From Prunella strophiata (Eukaryota; Chordata; Aves; Passeriformes; Prunellidae), in the NCBI GenBank assembly GCA_036583965.1, contig JAZBQD010000015.1, forward strand, positions 67,050,330-67,114,329: a stretch of 64,000 nt of DNA, written 5' to 3'. The position numbers were made by a program, and so were the translations under genes. This document shows, piece by piece, positions 49,493 to 61,448 of this stretch; position 1 is the first letter of the stretch; every line of letters begins with the position of its first letter. The notes below the pieces were generated by a model. It searched no databases. It saw only the letters and a list, made by a program, of their open reading frames with translations, and was not told the DNA's origin.

Positions 49493-50662
49493 TGTGGCAG
49501 TTTGCATTCAATTGTGAAGTAATGGATAGGAGAAGATTAATTTTTCATTGGTGTAGACAAATTAGGGTGTTTTAAGTAATCTCAGCACAGAGCTAATCTC
49601 TGTGTGTGTGTATGTGTGAACAAAGACATAAACACAGAGAGCAGTGATTGCTGCATGTCTATATTTCTATCATTGCTACCTCTTTGTCTTCTGTCTTAAA
49701 AAACAAAGGGAAAAAGAAGTTCTCTTGCTTCAGTAAAGAATACACCTCTCATTCTCTTTAAAGGTGTGAAAGAATGACTGGGAAAAATATTTATTAGTTC
49801 ATAGAGGAAAAAATTAATAAAGAAAACAAGAAAGAAGTACCCAGCTCCAAGAGGATCCCCATGGCAAAGGTTCAAAGGGCAGGAAGAAAAATACTGAGGA
49901 GTCCTCCAGTGCGTTCAAAGAAGATGTCTAAGAAAGGAGAGGTTTGACTTATTCCCCCTTGTCCCACCAAGTGTGTAATAAATTGACCTTTTCCAGATTT
50001 GTCAGGGCTGGAGGAGGGATTTGCTGTTTAAACTCTTACATGACATATATGTCAAAAGCCTGAAGCTTTTGGGAAAACAAACAGCATCCTGAAAGAGCAA
50101 GGAAGAGGCTGACATCTGAAGCTCTATTCAGGGATGCCTGTGCCAGTTCTAACATGAACAGCTTTGTAAGTTTAGGATGGAAGAGAAGATGGATTCATTA
50201 AGGCAAGGAAGTAAGTTCAGCAACTTCCCCTGGGGTATTCTCAGGTTCAGATTCCCCTTTTGCCTCTTTTTTCCCCTCATTCATTCAACAGTCAAGAGAC
50301 TTGGATCTAATTCCTTCTCACCATGCTATCATCTTTTGTTATAAAACAAAAAATTATTTGAAAGAATAAACTTATTCTGATGTGAAATAGGGAGAAAGAA
50401 GAAGCTATCTACCTGCTTTCCTTTCAAATCACTAATCTCAGGTCACAAAGCATCGAGATCTACAAGAATGTCAAGTATGAAGCAGATTCTTCGCAGGTTC
50501 TTGTGAAAGGAGGAGGTTCCAAAAGAAGATATTTCTAATCATAAGATGGGAAAGGAATTTCTTGATTGGGAGTAAGCTCAGTATTTTTGAAGTTATTCTA
50601 CTAAACTTTGTAATTGCTTCAGTGTGGGGTACCAATGAATTGAAGAATTTCAGAAGCATGCT
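49493..50662. other. Unannotated sequence
   Basis: Contains a short GT-rich run at 49600-49617. Nothing else is recognised. Confidence 0.5.
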
Positions 50663-50830
50663 CTAAGAACCCTTGGCTGTGTCAGACCAAAGTCTGCCAT
50701 TATTTCTCTAACTCTGGCCAAAAATGAATGCTTATTAGGGAAATAGGGCAAGTAGAAACTGATATGTCTCTGAAATATCCTCCAAGTAATTCCAATTCAT
50801 GGATCAATGTAAGAGTACTTTGAGAGACAG
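50663..50830 (-). mobile_element. Ancient (pre-avian) CR1 LINE 3'-region fragment
   Basis: Plus-strand GGCTGTGTCAGACCAAAGTC, TCTCTAACTCTGGCCAAAAA and AAATAGGGCAAGTAG correspond to the antisense 3' end of an old amniote CR1 type ('...TGGGTCAGACCAAAGGTCC...'), best known from turtles and crocodilians. A weaker match continues to about 50830 (GAAATATCCTCCAAGTAATT). It is heavily diverged. It lies antisense to the sister fragment at 52320-52675. Confidence 0.62.
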
Positions 50831-52319
50831 AATTATGTTTCTGTATTTTATAGCCTTCACGAGGGATTATTTGTCAATGTCTTCATTCTTTCCCTGACTA
50901 ACCAAAAAGTATCCGGTGTTACATTTGTAAGAAGTATTTTTATTATGGAGAAACAGATCTTGCTGATGTTTTCCTACTGATTTTTTTGTATCCTTATGAA
51001 GAAGAAGAAAGGTGACTGTGTTAATAAATGTAGTCTGACTTCAGAATATCTTGACTAATTTATAATTATTTCAGTTTAGGGAAGTTGACCTCAGAAGATA
51101 TTTTGTACTCCAAGGAGGAATTTTACTTACTGAGGATTAGCTATATTACTGGTAAACTCAATTTTGACAGCCTCATTCTCTGAAAGGGCCAACTTTAAAG
51201 GAATAGCAAAACCTACTGTTTGTTAGAGGGGAGCAACATAGTCTGCAAAGTGTTTATAGTTGATAACTGAAGGAAATAATGGAATGTTCACTTCTTAAAA
51301 TATATGTACAGTTATATTTCTACATTACAATATCTTGGGAACAACACAGCAAGATATTAAAATATTTCATTTATAGCATTCTTGGACTTGTAGCAGTCAC
51401 AACCTGAAAGTAGTTTTCTTTCATTGCTAATTACACAGCTATATTCTCAAAGCTGAATGGGGTTTTTTTTTATGATGAATGCATTAGGGACTAATAATAC
51501 ATTGGTTCATTGTAGCTGGAGCAGTTTCTAGGCCTTCTTTTCTAAGGGAGTAAGCCCTTTCCTGCAATATAATTTTTATGTCCCCAAACCTGAGCTGGAA
51601 TTTTATTTGTAGATGCAGCATATCCTGTGGATGCATTTTATAAAATATTTATTTTCACTCCTTTGAAAAAGCTCTGACATAGATTTGATGATGTCCTGTG
51701 TTTATTCAGCAGTTTGGACTGTTACTTGTGTTTTCAGAATTTTCTTCTTGAAGGAACTCAGTTTTATAGATTTGCTATTCCTGTTGGGTAGATTAACCCA
51801 GGATTCCCACGAATTTAATGTCACATCAAGATTCAGTTGCACAAATGTAATTCATATCATTAGCTGTGCTCTGCAAGTTGTTTATGTGACTGCAAGCGGT
51901 TTGTAGGAGCTGCATATTTTTACACTGCACATCTAAGCAGTAAATCTATGATATAAGACTCAGGAAATTTTGGACATCTGAAGACAAAGATCTGAGGCTT
52001 CATTTTTATCTTCCTGGCATTCCCACCTGCTGGTGTTTGCTCACAAGCAGTGCAGGTACCACAGCATAGGGCATGAATCTTGGGTTCAGAGATGGAACAC
52101 ATGTCATAATTTCATTTGCATCTATTTCTCACAAAACAGCCTCACAAACAAGGGTTAAACAAAAGGATTCTCAGTGTCAGATGAGTTGATAGATAATAAT
52201 GAAGGACCCTAACTGCACATACATATCAACAAAATGAAACTCTCAGTTTAGTCTCCTTAAAATAAGTTGGGGTTTGGGTAATGAAAAAGAACTAGGCTGA
52301 GTTAGATTCAGACAAAACA
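50831..52319. other. Unannotated sequence between two ancient CR1 fragments
   Basis: AT-rich DNA without a recognisable gene. Frames are under 75 codons. Confidence 0.5.
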
Positions 52320-52675
52320 GACGAGATAGTTCCTCACACAGTGGATGGTAGAGCTGTAGAGCTCATTGCCTGAGAGTGTTATAGATAGTGAAAGGATACC
52401 TAGATGCAGAAATTACTGGACAAAAGCACAATAGATAAAGCCACTTAAGGATATTAAATATGAATTTATATAATGTATTTCATAGAAATAATAAATATAC
52501 ATCCTACTGAATAAGTGCATCATATGGAAAATATTTACAGGGCATACATCTAAATGGGAAATGTCCTTAACTGGCTCTGATTCTTTTCTGTTTTAACCAC
52601 CTCCTTGTGACCAGTGCTTGAGAAAGAATACCAAGCCAGCTAGATCTCTGTCTGGTATAGTACATATTATGTTCT
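52320..52675 (+). mobile_element. Ancient (pre-avian) CR1 LINE 3' end
   Basis: Sense-orientation words of an old CR1 3' region appear in the right order. These are TAGTTCCTCACACAGTGGAT, AGCTGTAGAGCTCATTGCCT, TTACTGGACAAAAGCACAAT, and CTTAAGGATATTAAATATGA. After a diverged centre come GTGACCAGTGCTTGAGAAAG and AATACCAAGCCAGCTAGATC, and the end is GTACATATTATGTTCTT. This parallels the '...CTGGGCTAGATGGACC...CTTATGTTCTT' terminus of such elements. The whole 3' UTR is covered, so this is one of the better supported old elements here. Confidence 0.7.
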
Positions 52676-52718
52676 TTCCATGTGAACACACCAAATTTAG
52701 CTGTTTGCTTTGTTAAAG

Positions 52719-52762
52719 TATAAAGGTCTGTGGCTGGGCATATAAAGGTCTCTGGCTGTCTG
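52719..52762. repeat. 22-bp tandem duplication
   Basis: TATAAAGGTCTGTGGCTGGG(CA) is followed immediately by a second copy with about four mismatches. Confidence 0.8.
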
Positions 52763-54180
52763 CAATATTCTGAAGGTGTACAGAGGTATAAGACCTTTGT
52801 TTACTGTAGTGAATGAGGAGGACCAAAGCCCTTATATTTATGGAATAACTTGTAAGTTTTTAATGTATTTTTCTCTTTTTTTATTTTTCTTTTTTTCCAG
52901 AGGGATTTGGTGATGAAGACTGAGGAATAGTGTTACAGAATGATCTTATTGGTAACTTGGGTATTTCTTTTATTTTTACTATAAAAATTGTATAGCAACG
53001 AAAGAAGCTACTCATCAAACATTCAGAAAATACAGCACTGCCTGGTGGAAGACTTAAATTTCTGTTGAGGTAGGTGAATTTACATTTGTATGTTCAATTT
53101 GGGAAAGTAGTATTCCCATCACTTTGGATATGTGTATGCTATTTCAATAGGAATGACTGGCAGAAAGGCCTGAAATATTGTTAGTCGTCTGTAAAGCAAA
53201 TGGAAACATCTCAAATATGTATAAATAGAAGTAGAAAGTCTTGACAGCATATATTAGTTTAGAGTACTCAGGGCAATGAGTAAACACCAAGAGCATGTAT
53301 GCTTTCTGTCCTGATCCATGAAAATTACTCAGGAATGGAGGGCAAGGAAAAAATATAGAGCATCTTATCAGTATGAAAGGTAATGATTATGATGCAGCAA
53401 AAACATATTTTCAGAAACCAGGAGACTGAGTGACTCAAATAGTAACTAGAGATGGGGAAAAACTCACAGACACTTTTGCAGACTCTTTGCAGATGTACTC
53501 ATGTCTGTAGGATTACTGGTAAAATTAGGACAGAATACTATCAGAAAATCAGAGCGAGGACTTCAGGCAGTGTGTGATTTTGAATCGCTACCAGTGTGAA
53601 CAGAGCTGTGAAAGCCAGCATCCCACTGATACCGTGCAAATAGCAGTATTGCTGAGTTTGCTGGTGAACCTCCTGAATGCAAAAGTTGCACTTCATAAAG
53701 AAATGCACGCTGTTTTTAAATAAAAACTGTGACTCCATGCAAAAAGGAAGAATATAGTCCAGTGTTTCTAGTGGTATATTAAATTTTATTCATGGCAGTA
53801 GTGGATTTTCCAGCAAACAAAGAGTAAGCATATTCCAAAGACCATATATTCCAGGAAAAGAAAAAAGAACAAAAACCCAACACCCCAAACCCTACAATAA
53901 CACTGCCATTGAAAAAGCAAATGTCTTCACCTGTTTGAGTACTATGGACTGCCCTGGAGCAGAGGCAGAGAGAGAACTCCAAATGCTCCACTCTGTGCTC
54001 CTGGGACATGCCTTATGGAGGTTTGCTTTTCCTCAATCCTAACAGGAACAGAGCAGGATGTTCATGTGTGGGCCTAAAGACAAAGGAAAAGGAACACTGA
54101 GAAATTGCAAAGCTCACTCACAATGGGATGGGGGAGGGGAAAGAAGAAAAGAAGGTGAGTGGGGAACAAATTGTTCAGAG
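52763..54180. other. Unannotated sequence with one splice-like site pair
   Basis: At 52860-52960 a long pyrimidine tract ending TTTTTTTCCAG is followed 51 bases later by GGTAACT, giving an exon-like 52901-52951. All three frames inside contain stops, so it could only be noncoding. Otherwise nothing is recognised. Confidence 0.4.
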
Positions 54181-54483
54181 GAATATTCCACACTGTATAA
54201 TATCACATTCAGCAACAAATCAGGGTAAGGAGGGTTGGGGTTTTGTCTTCCTATATGTCCATTGCTCAGACACTGACTGAGCATCCATATGCTTGTGAGA
54301 AAGGTTTTGCCTTTGCAAATCCACCCATCATCTTTCCTACATTTATAAACTACATTTTAGTCCCACAACTTTTTTTCTGCTCTCTTTTATCTGGTTCTGT
54401 CCCCTGTCCTGCTGCAGCAAGTGGAATAGTGAGCAGGTGGCTGTGGGGGCATCTGGTTTGCTGGCTGGGATCAACACATCACA
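54181..54483 (+). mobile_element. Degraded LTR (avian ERV), same family group as 10850-11059
   Basis: In order: AATATTCCACACTGTATAAT, GGGTTGGGGTTTTGTCTTCC, and CTGACTGAGCATCCATATGC. Next come TTTATAAACTACATTTTAGT and CCCACAACTTTTTTTCTGC, then TTCTGTCCCCTGTCCTGC and TAGTGAGCAGGTGGCTGTGG. The end is TGGTTTGCTGGCTGGGATCA...CATCACA. This is the arrangement of a common avian LTR from the U3 promoter region to the terminal CA. No intact TATA box or poly(A) signal remains, and no retroviral genes flank it. The left edge is approximate. Confidence 0.68.
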
Positions 54484-56048
54484 ATATAATGTAGTTCTTT
54501 ACTATCATATGAATGTACACTATCAATGACTTTTTGATTAAATATACACCTGTGTTTTTACATATTCATGCAAAACATTCAGACAGTGTTCATGCAAAAA
54601 GTATGTGCCGAAATTCATGGCTTTTAGTTTTTAGCTAAATCTGTAACAGAATCTTGGTATTCCGTTTTTAACTCCCATAAATGTACAAATGTATCTTAAA
54701 TTTTTAAAATTAGTTTCTAGAATAAGAAAATAAGTTTCTAGAAGGAGTAAACACACCTTAAGACATATTAGCAAAATGGAAAAAAACAACAAAAAAATAT
54801 TATAGTAATCCTTAGGCTGACTGGAATTAGGCAAATTATGTCCTGTCTGGGAAATACTGATTTTTTTTCTCCTCTTTCTCTAGTTCAAGCAATTTTCTGC
54901 CTTTGTCCATTAATAAGGCTAAAAATCTCAGTATTTAAATAGAAAAACCTCCCACGGACTAAATCTTTTTAAAGTATAATCACAACTAATGAAGCACAGC
55001 CTTAGCAATGCTACAGAGGTCCTATTTTAAAGAAGACCTCTTAGGGCAGATTTTTCAAGGTACAGTCTTGTACCAGAACTACTAGAATTATATATTTTAT
55101 TGTAAATTATTTACCTGAACATTTGAATTTATGAATTCATATGTTTACATATCTCTGTCCAAAGAAAAGACAGAACCTTAGCAATGTACTAAATGGTTAT
55201 TTTTTTATGTTCCTATCTCCTCAGCTTTAAAAGACTCACATCAGTGAATTTCTTTTACTGTCTTCCTCAAAATGTTACTGATGAATATAGCAGGGACATT
55301 GATTTTGAATCAGTGTAAGAAATAACAGAGAATATCTAGTTGTTTCTTTATCCACTAAACCAATGTAACTTATTTTTCCATTGGTAACTTTAGGGTGTTG
55401 GTTGGTTCTGTTCCTCTTCTCCATAGCTGTATTTTTTTTTTCCAGTACACAGTACTTACCCAAAAAATGAAGTAAGAGCATAACATATCACAGAGCCTGC
55501 ACACAGACTTTTTTGTTCTAGTGCACTTGTATTAATGCCATGATCTGATAAAACTGATATCAGATAATAAACTATAAGTGATTTCTGAGGGTTTTTGGGG
55601 CCCAATAGTATTGTGTTATCTGTCATACATATGGTTCAAAGATGAAACATGTACTTGTTTTCTTAAAGATTATATAATTAAGTGATAATTATTCTCTTTT
55701 CATCCACAGTTCTAAGCCGTCTTTGCAAACATTAAACAGCTTGTGAAAGTAATTAAACATTGTCTCTCCAATCCCTAATCTTGTCAAGTTGTGTGGTAAG
55801 AGATGTGGAAGGCTCATTAACAAAGGAGAAAATAATCCCTTATTTTATTATAAACTTTAAACAGCCAAATTGTTTACAAAAACAAAGCTTCAAAGTCACC
55901 TGTAAGTTTATAGAGTGCTAAGTGTTGGCTTACAAAAGCAGTACATTCACCTGAGCTGAAAGTCTTCTAAATTAATTCTCCTTGTTATTTTTATGTTGAC
56001 CATTTCTAATCAACAGAAAATAGAAAGATTCCTTTGAGGTTTTATTTG
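54484..56048. other. Unannotated sequence, candidate conserved noncoding block near its end
   Basis: No gene recognised. The stretch at about 55715-55925 is dense in AT-rich transcription-factor-like cores (TTAAAC, TAATTAAAC, CATTAAC, TTTACAAAAACAAAG) and lacks repeats. That is the look of a deeply conserved enhancer, but conservation is not demonstrable here. Confidence 0.35.
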
Positions 56049-56178
56049 GTGGGTTTTTTTTTTGGTTTTTTGGGGGTTTTTTTGTGGTTTTTTTTTTTGT
56101 TTGTTTGTTTGTTTGTTTGTTTTTTTTGTTGTTTTTTTGGGGTTTTTTTTGTTTTGTTTTTGTTTTTTGGTTTTTTTA
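56049..56178. repeat. G/T-only low-complexity tract with (TTTG)n core
   Basis: About 120 bases consist almost entirely of T and G on the plus strand: T runs separated by GG-GGGGG, with a perfect (TTTG)6 core at about 56098-56121. The minus-strand poly-Lys/Gln/Asn frame is its translation. Confidence 0.93.
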
Positions 56179-56959
56179 TAATAGCATACATTGTCAAGCT
56201 CTAGCACATAGATTCTGTGCTTGACAGAAGGTCTTAGTTTTTTTTCTAGCTATAAGAAAAATGTTATCTCTTTTCTCATATTTTGCTCTATTTATGTCTC
56301 CAACTCAGGGTAGTTATGTTTATGTTACTGGGAAAAAAATTAAAACCAGATCAAAAGACTCCACCACAGTTAACTTTGCAGTAGTGCGGGAAGGTTTTAT
56401 GTCATACCTCTTTGTTTAATATATTTCAAAGCCTTTTTTAATGAGAGTTTTTAAGATGATCTCTGGTCATTTGTTCAGCCACAAGAAAGATATGGCCTGG
56501 ACAGCAAAGCAGGTGTACAGTCACTTAAAGCCATTTGGCAGCATTCCTAAGAAGAGTACCTGCAGTAATATATTTGGCTTTTATGTGTCTCTAAGCAATA
56601 AAGCTATATGAAGAATGAACAGCAGAGCCATGAGTATATGTTACAGTGCCACATCTCAACTGTATTTACCCGTGCATTTAGTTTGCCAGGGCAAGTTCTG
56701 AAAGCAGGAAATTGCTACTTAAGAAATCTTCAAAACCAGAAATATCTTTTAACTAAACTTCAAGTGTGATTAAATAACAGGGTCTAATTGACTTCTAAAG
56801 TTATTCTACATTTACATTGGTTTTAAGAGTGAAATAATACAAATTTCTAAGTCTCCTAAGTCTCTGTGCTTATCCAAAACCACAGTTTATTCAAATTTCT
56901 GAGGTCACTGGATGGCTGAATTTGCTGGCTTTAGGCACTTAAAGTTTTGAAGTTAAGGA
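56179..56959. other. Unannotated sequence
   Basis: AT-rich DNA, with no gene or element recognised. Confidence 0.5.
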
Positions 56960-57480
56960 TCCCCTTGATGCCTTGGAGTCACTACCTAGAACAGAGGCTA
57001 GACAAGATTAAGAGAGCAAAAAGTAGGTATTTATTAAAGGCCTTCAATAGATAAACCTTGGGCAGTCAAAGATACATCTTGGGCACTCAAAAGCCTCTGA
57101 AAGGGGCTACACCCAAGATGGACAATGGTCATGATTTTTTCAGACAATTAAAATTTTTGTCTGTTTACATATCAGGGGTTAATCCTCCAGTTACACCTTC
57201 AGGTAATGAAGTCATATACCACCAGTTTGCTCCCCTCCCTATTTTTCGGGGTGAGGCAGTAGAGAGTACCTTAAATTTGAGGTCTAGAGGCATTGTTTTG
57301 TCTGATCAAAATGTGAAGACAGTAAACTAACACTCTATATGGAGTTTAGAGTTATACACTAATGCAGTGCAGGATTTGAAAAATATAAAAGCTAAAATCC
57401 TAAGGCATCACCCTGCACTGCCAATCAGAGCAAAATTTAGACTCACCTGTAGAGGCTGATGAGGAAAGATCATAGCTGCC
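56960..57480 (-). mobile_element. Probable LTR of a songbird-type endogenous retrovirus
   Basis: On the minus strand an AATAAA poly(A) signal lies at 57030-57035, within TTTATTAAAGGCCTTCAATA on the plus strand. The neighbouring plus-strand words are familiar from passerine LTRs: ACCTTGGGCAG, GGGGCTACACCCAAGATGGA, ATATCAGGGGTTAATCCTCC and AATTACACCTTCAGG-like sequence. A continuation to about 57480 (AAAATATAAAAGCTAAAATC) may be further U3 sequence. Ends and family are uncertain. The 90-codon plus-strand frame at 57058-57330 is a shadow. Confidence 0.58.
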
Positions 57481-57770
57481 TTTCTTTGCATCTGGAGAGG
57501 ACAGAGACAAAGGAAGCTCAGCACCTTGGCTGGCGATAGAACTCCTCTGTCAGCCTGGGAGTTTCATGTCTGCACCATGGGTTCTTTTGTAATGAGGGGA
57601 AATTGGTTTTCCCAAGCACTTTCTTATGTTCATATGAGTGGGCAGAACTGGGGAATTTTGAATGTAAGTATTTTTATGGGCTGTAGCAGGAACGAGACCC
57701 AAGCTAGTTCTGGTGCCTAGTTTGGTGCCTACCTACAGGCAGCTAAAGTCTGAGTGAAGAACTGCATGCA
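57481..57770. other. GC-richer segment adjoining the LTR, unidentified
   Basis: The sequence is less AT-rich than its surroundings and carries several CpGs (TGGCGATAG, GAACGAGACC). It may be part of the same retroviral element or an independent old repeat. The small frame at 57526-57720 has no recognisable domain. Confidence 0.3.
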
Positions 57771-60120
57771 GCCCCTGCTAATCCTCTGTGTCATAGTGCA
57801 ATACCTATGCATGTTTCCTCAGTCCATCTTTAAAGAACTGTAATTTACTGGAAAATATATTCCTGAATATTACTGTAATAACCCTCTGGAGTCTCTTATA
57901 TCACTGGGTGCAATCGAAAGGGCAGACCTTGAGCTACTGTAAATCATGCTGGCTCCATTGATTTCAGTAGAGCTCTATTGATTTACTGCTGCAGAGAATC
58001 TGGTCTGAAATATTTCTGTGTTATTGTGTGCATTTAGAGTTAGAAGATTTACAGGCTCTATAATAAAGCTAAGAAGCCCCAGCATAACCATTCTCAGTAG
58101 CTGATGTATTTCTTTGTCTCAGTGTATAAACAATTAACACAACCAATCTGAGTAGTGTAACATAGGAAAATTAATACCTGGGAAAGTGCATCAATACTAG
58201 CTGCTGGAAACTTCTTACTCAATGCTAATAGGAAAACATTTCTTCATATATGTGCCTATGTGCCTTTTACTGACATAATAAGGGTATGGGATCATACTGT
58301 AAATGTCTGAGTCTCAGAACTGGAAGGAAAAGATGCACTGGACTGACGTGCCTTCTAATCAGCTGTATAGCATTTTACACTTCAGACTAAATGCTTTTTA
58401 ATGATAATTAGCAAAGTTATTGGTACCAAAAAAAAAAAAAAAGCCAGATATAGTGAGAGAAATGAAACTTGAAGCGTCGATAACTGGTTCACTAACAATT
58501 TTCAAAGGTCATTTCAAGTGCCATAATGAATTCTGCCTAAAAGCTTGCTTGAATGTATCCCTTTCTCTTTCTCTACATGCAGAAAGAATGATATTTTTTG
58601 TTGTTGGGAACAGCAGTGCACCAGACTGCTTTATTGGTACTTTAAACAATTGCAGTGTAGATGAGAAGGTGTTAGTTAGTCACAGCTACCTAAAGTCACA
58701 GGTGCAAGTGACTTAATTTTAGATACATCAAATAGTTGCATTTTCATTGTCTTTGTTTGGATAAGACCTGGATAACTCTTATATGCTTGTAGGCTGGGTG
58801 TTGAGAAAATGAAAGCTTAACCAGTGTAAAAACTTATATGTACAACAAGTAGAACTGCCCTATAGTCTGCTCTTCCCTTACCAACCCTGACCAAATAGTC
58901 TTCTTGCCTTTGTACTTTTTTTCTTTACAGCTCCTTTATGCTTCTGAAGTACTTAATATGCATGCCAGTTTATCTCACTAAGCTGACAGTGAGTGGGAGG
59001 AGGAGAGCAAATAATTTTCTTTAGGCTTACTTGAGGCATCAGAAGAAGAAGCCAAAGTAGTAAAAATGTGTGGGAAAAAATGAAAAAGCTGGGAAAAAAG
59101 ACAAGACTCCACATCTATAAAAGAAACTAACTGCCAAACAAGCTCAGTTATTTCATCTAAATAAAACATCCTTGCACAGTATATCCTAAACATCCTAGGC
59201 TGAGCACTGAGAAAGCACTAGAGTCTCTGGGTATGCACACATTTCAATACTCAACAATGTTTCTGTAGTTGCAGAAATATATTTAAAATATTTAGCACTA
59301 GAAATAAAGATTTTCAGAACTAGAACTCATGTTGTTCCACATGTTGTGTTTCATAGGACCATAGGAAACATATGGAAACAATATCTGTAGGTAGACATAT
59401 GATATAATCATGTGGAATGATGGCCCTTGCTAGCTGTTGTAATAGAGGTGTCCAAAGAGCAGGAAATCAGTTTTTTTCTTTTCTTGCGTTCATAGAAATT
59501 TGGAGCTCAAACAGTTCACTGTAACTTCAGCATTGCTAGCTTGAAAGAGAAAAAGTCTTCCTTTATCACCTGAAATGATCTCTGCTGATCCCACTTGCTC
59601 ATTAGAATTCAATTACCTTTCTCCTGAAATTTAACTACCATAGATTGTCCTACTGTACAAAGCATGTCAGTGAATACCTGTTGAGGAGAGGATAAGGAAG
59701 AAAATGCAAAAGTAATCTGAATGTAAGGAGGAAATGGAGAATTTGTTAGGGGGTCATAAGGTAATCCTTTTCAAAACATAAAATAAAATTACAAAATTAC
59801 CATATGTGATCTCAGACCATTATACCTCTGAACAGATGAACTATATAAATGGCTTTGACAGAAAAGCTTCCCTCAAACTAGAAAAAAGTAACTATAGCTT
59901 CCAGAATTTTGGGACTATTGCTAGTGCCATCATGCAATGTATTGTCATTTTGACTGTAATATGGGTGAGAACTCAGATGCAGCACTTTGTTGGTTTGTTT
60001 TGTTTATTAGAAGCAATAGATGTCTAGTTGCTAACAACTTGAATTATAATGTCCTTATGAAATGTGAATAGCAGTGAGTACATTTCTGGATGATATTTGT
60101 GTAAAAAGCACATTTAAAGG
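57771..60120. other. Unannotated AT-rich sequence
   Basis: Contains a poly(A) run at 58428-58442. No gene, RNA or element is recognised. The 98-codon frame starting at 58420 opens with poly-Lys encoded by that A run. Confidence 0.5.
58428..58442. repeat. Poly(A) tract
   Basis: A15 run. Confidence 0.9.
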
Positions 60121-60820
60121 TCATAGAATCTATAGAATGGTTTGGGTTGGAAGGGACCTGAAGGATCATCTACTTCTGATCCCCTGGCCATGGGCAGGGA
60201 CACCTTCCACTACACCAGGCTGCTCAAAGCCCCATTCAGCCTGGCCTTGAACACTTCCAGGGATAGGGTACCCACAGCTTCTCTGGGCAACCTGTCCCAG
60301 TGCCCTATATCCCTCACAGTAAAGAATTGCTTCCTTATACCAAATATAAACTGACTTTCAGATTAAAGAAATTCCCTTTGCCCTATTACTACAGGCTCTT
60401 GTAAAAAGTCCCTCTCTATCCTTCTTCTTGCCCTTTTGGGTACTGGAAGGCTGCAATAAATTCTCCCCAGAGCCTTCCCTTTTTCAGTCTGAACAGCCTA
60501 ACTCCAGATGTGCTTCAGCCCTCTGATCATTTTTGTCTCCTCCTCTGGACTCACTCCAGCAGGTCCATGTCTTTCCTGTACAGAGGACCTCAGAACTGGA
60601 TGCAGTGTTCCAGGTAGGGTCTGACCAGGGTGGAATAGAGGGACAGAATCCCCTCCCTCACCCTGATGGCCACATTGCTTGGGATGAAGCCCAGGACACT
60701 AGTTGGCCTTTTGGGCTGGGAGTGCACATTGCTGGGTCATGTTGAGCTTGTAAACCAACATACCAGAGTAGTTTTCCTCAGGCCTTTCTTCAGATTACGG
60801 ATTTGGGTTGACAATATGAT
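60121..60820 (-). mobile_element. CR1 LINE, 3' UTR plus end of ORF2, 5'-truncated
   Basis: This is the clearest transposable element in the window. Plus-strand TCATAGAATCTATAGAATGG and TTTGGGTTGGAAGGGACCTG mark its 3' end. They are followed by CAGGGACACCTTCCACTA, CAGGCTGCTCAAAGCCCCAT, and GGCAACCTGTCCCAGTGCCC. Then come CTTGTAAAAAGTCCCTCTCT, GGACTCACTCCAGCAGGTCC, GAACTGGATGCAGTGTTCCA and AGTGCACATTGCTGGGTCAT. Recognisable sequence fades near 60820. About 700 bp of the element is present. Frames over it (such as 60142-60354 and 60533-60745 on plus) are antisense shadows. Moderate divergence indicates an inactive copy. Confidence 0.95.
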
Positions 60821-61448
60821 ACCTTGAGTCCTGTGAATGGAATTTTAGTTGCATATATGCTGAGACAATGCATAATAAGGAAGGCAAGGACAATGAATGA
60901 GTTATTGTTGATAACAAAGGCACAAAACAATACAGTAAGATAATGATTTAGAACAGAACAGAAGAGGGTTTTCTATTTTTTAAAAAATTCTGCAGTTTCA
61001 GATCTAGTTTATACTTCTAAAAGACAACAAAATAAAGGAAAACAGGAAAAAATGTCTGAATTGCTTGAGCTAATAGTAACAAATGTGGTAAAATTAAGAT
61101 CTGTCATTCTCATGTAGCTTTTATATTTTTTCTTTATATACATATAAATATATATTTATGTGTGCATATGTACATGCATGTATATTTTAAAATGCCTATT
61201 TTCTTAAAATGTCTCATAGCTTCAGAAATTGAAATTATTCTTTCTGGGAGGTGACCAACCAATATGAATGAAATATGTCAATAGTATTGAAAACAATTTG
61301 GAAAATCAGTTCATGATTCAAGTTTTTCCAAAATACATTAACAAAAAGTAGAACTCTGAGTGTTTTGAATAATGGTAAATTGAAAAAATATGCTCATCAT
61401 GGAGAAGGCTTTCTCCTATTCTTCCCCTCTTGCTGACCTCCTAAATAT
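60821..61448. other. Spacer between two CR1 copies
   Basis: AT-rich DNA with an alternating purine/pyrimidine TATA/TGTG-like tract at 61127-61190. Nothing else is recognised. Confidence 0.5.
61127..61190. repeat. AT-rich alternating tract
   Basis: TATATACATATAAATATATA-type sequence passes into GTGCATATGTACATGCATGT, which is rich in self-complementary hexamers. Confidence 0.75.

Noticed and set aside
60142..60745. Plus-strand frames of about 70 codons
   Set aside because: They lie antisense within a CR1 LINE and are shadows of repeat sequence.
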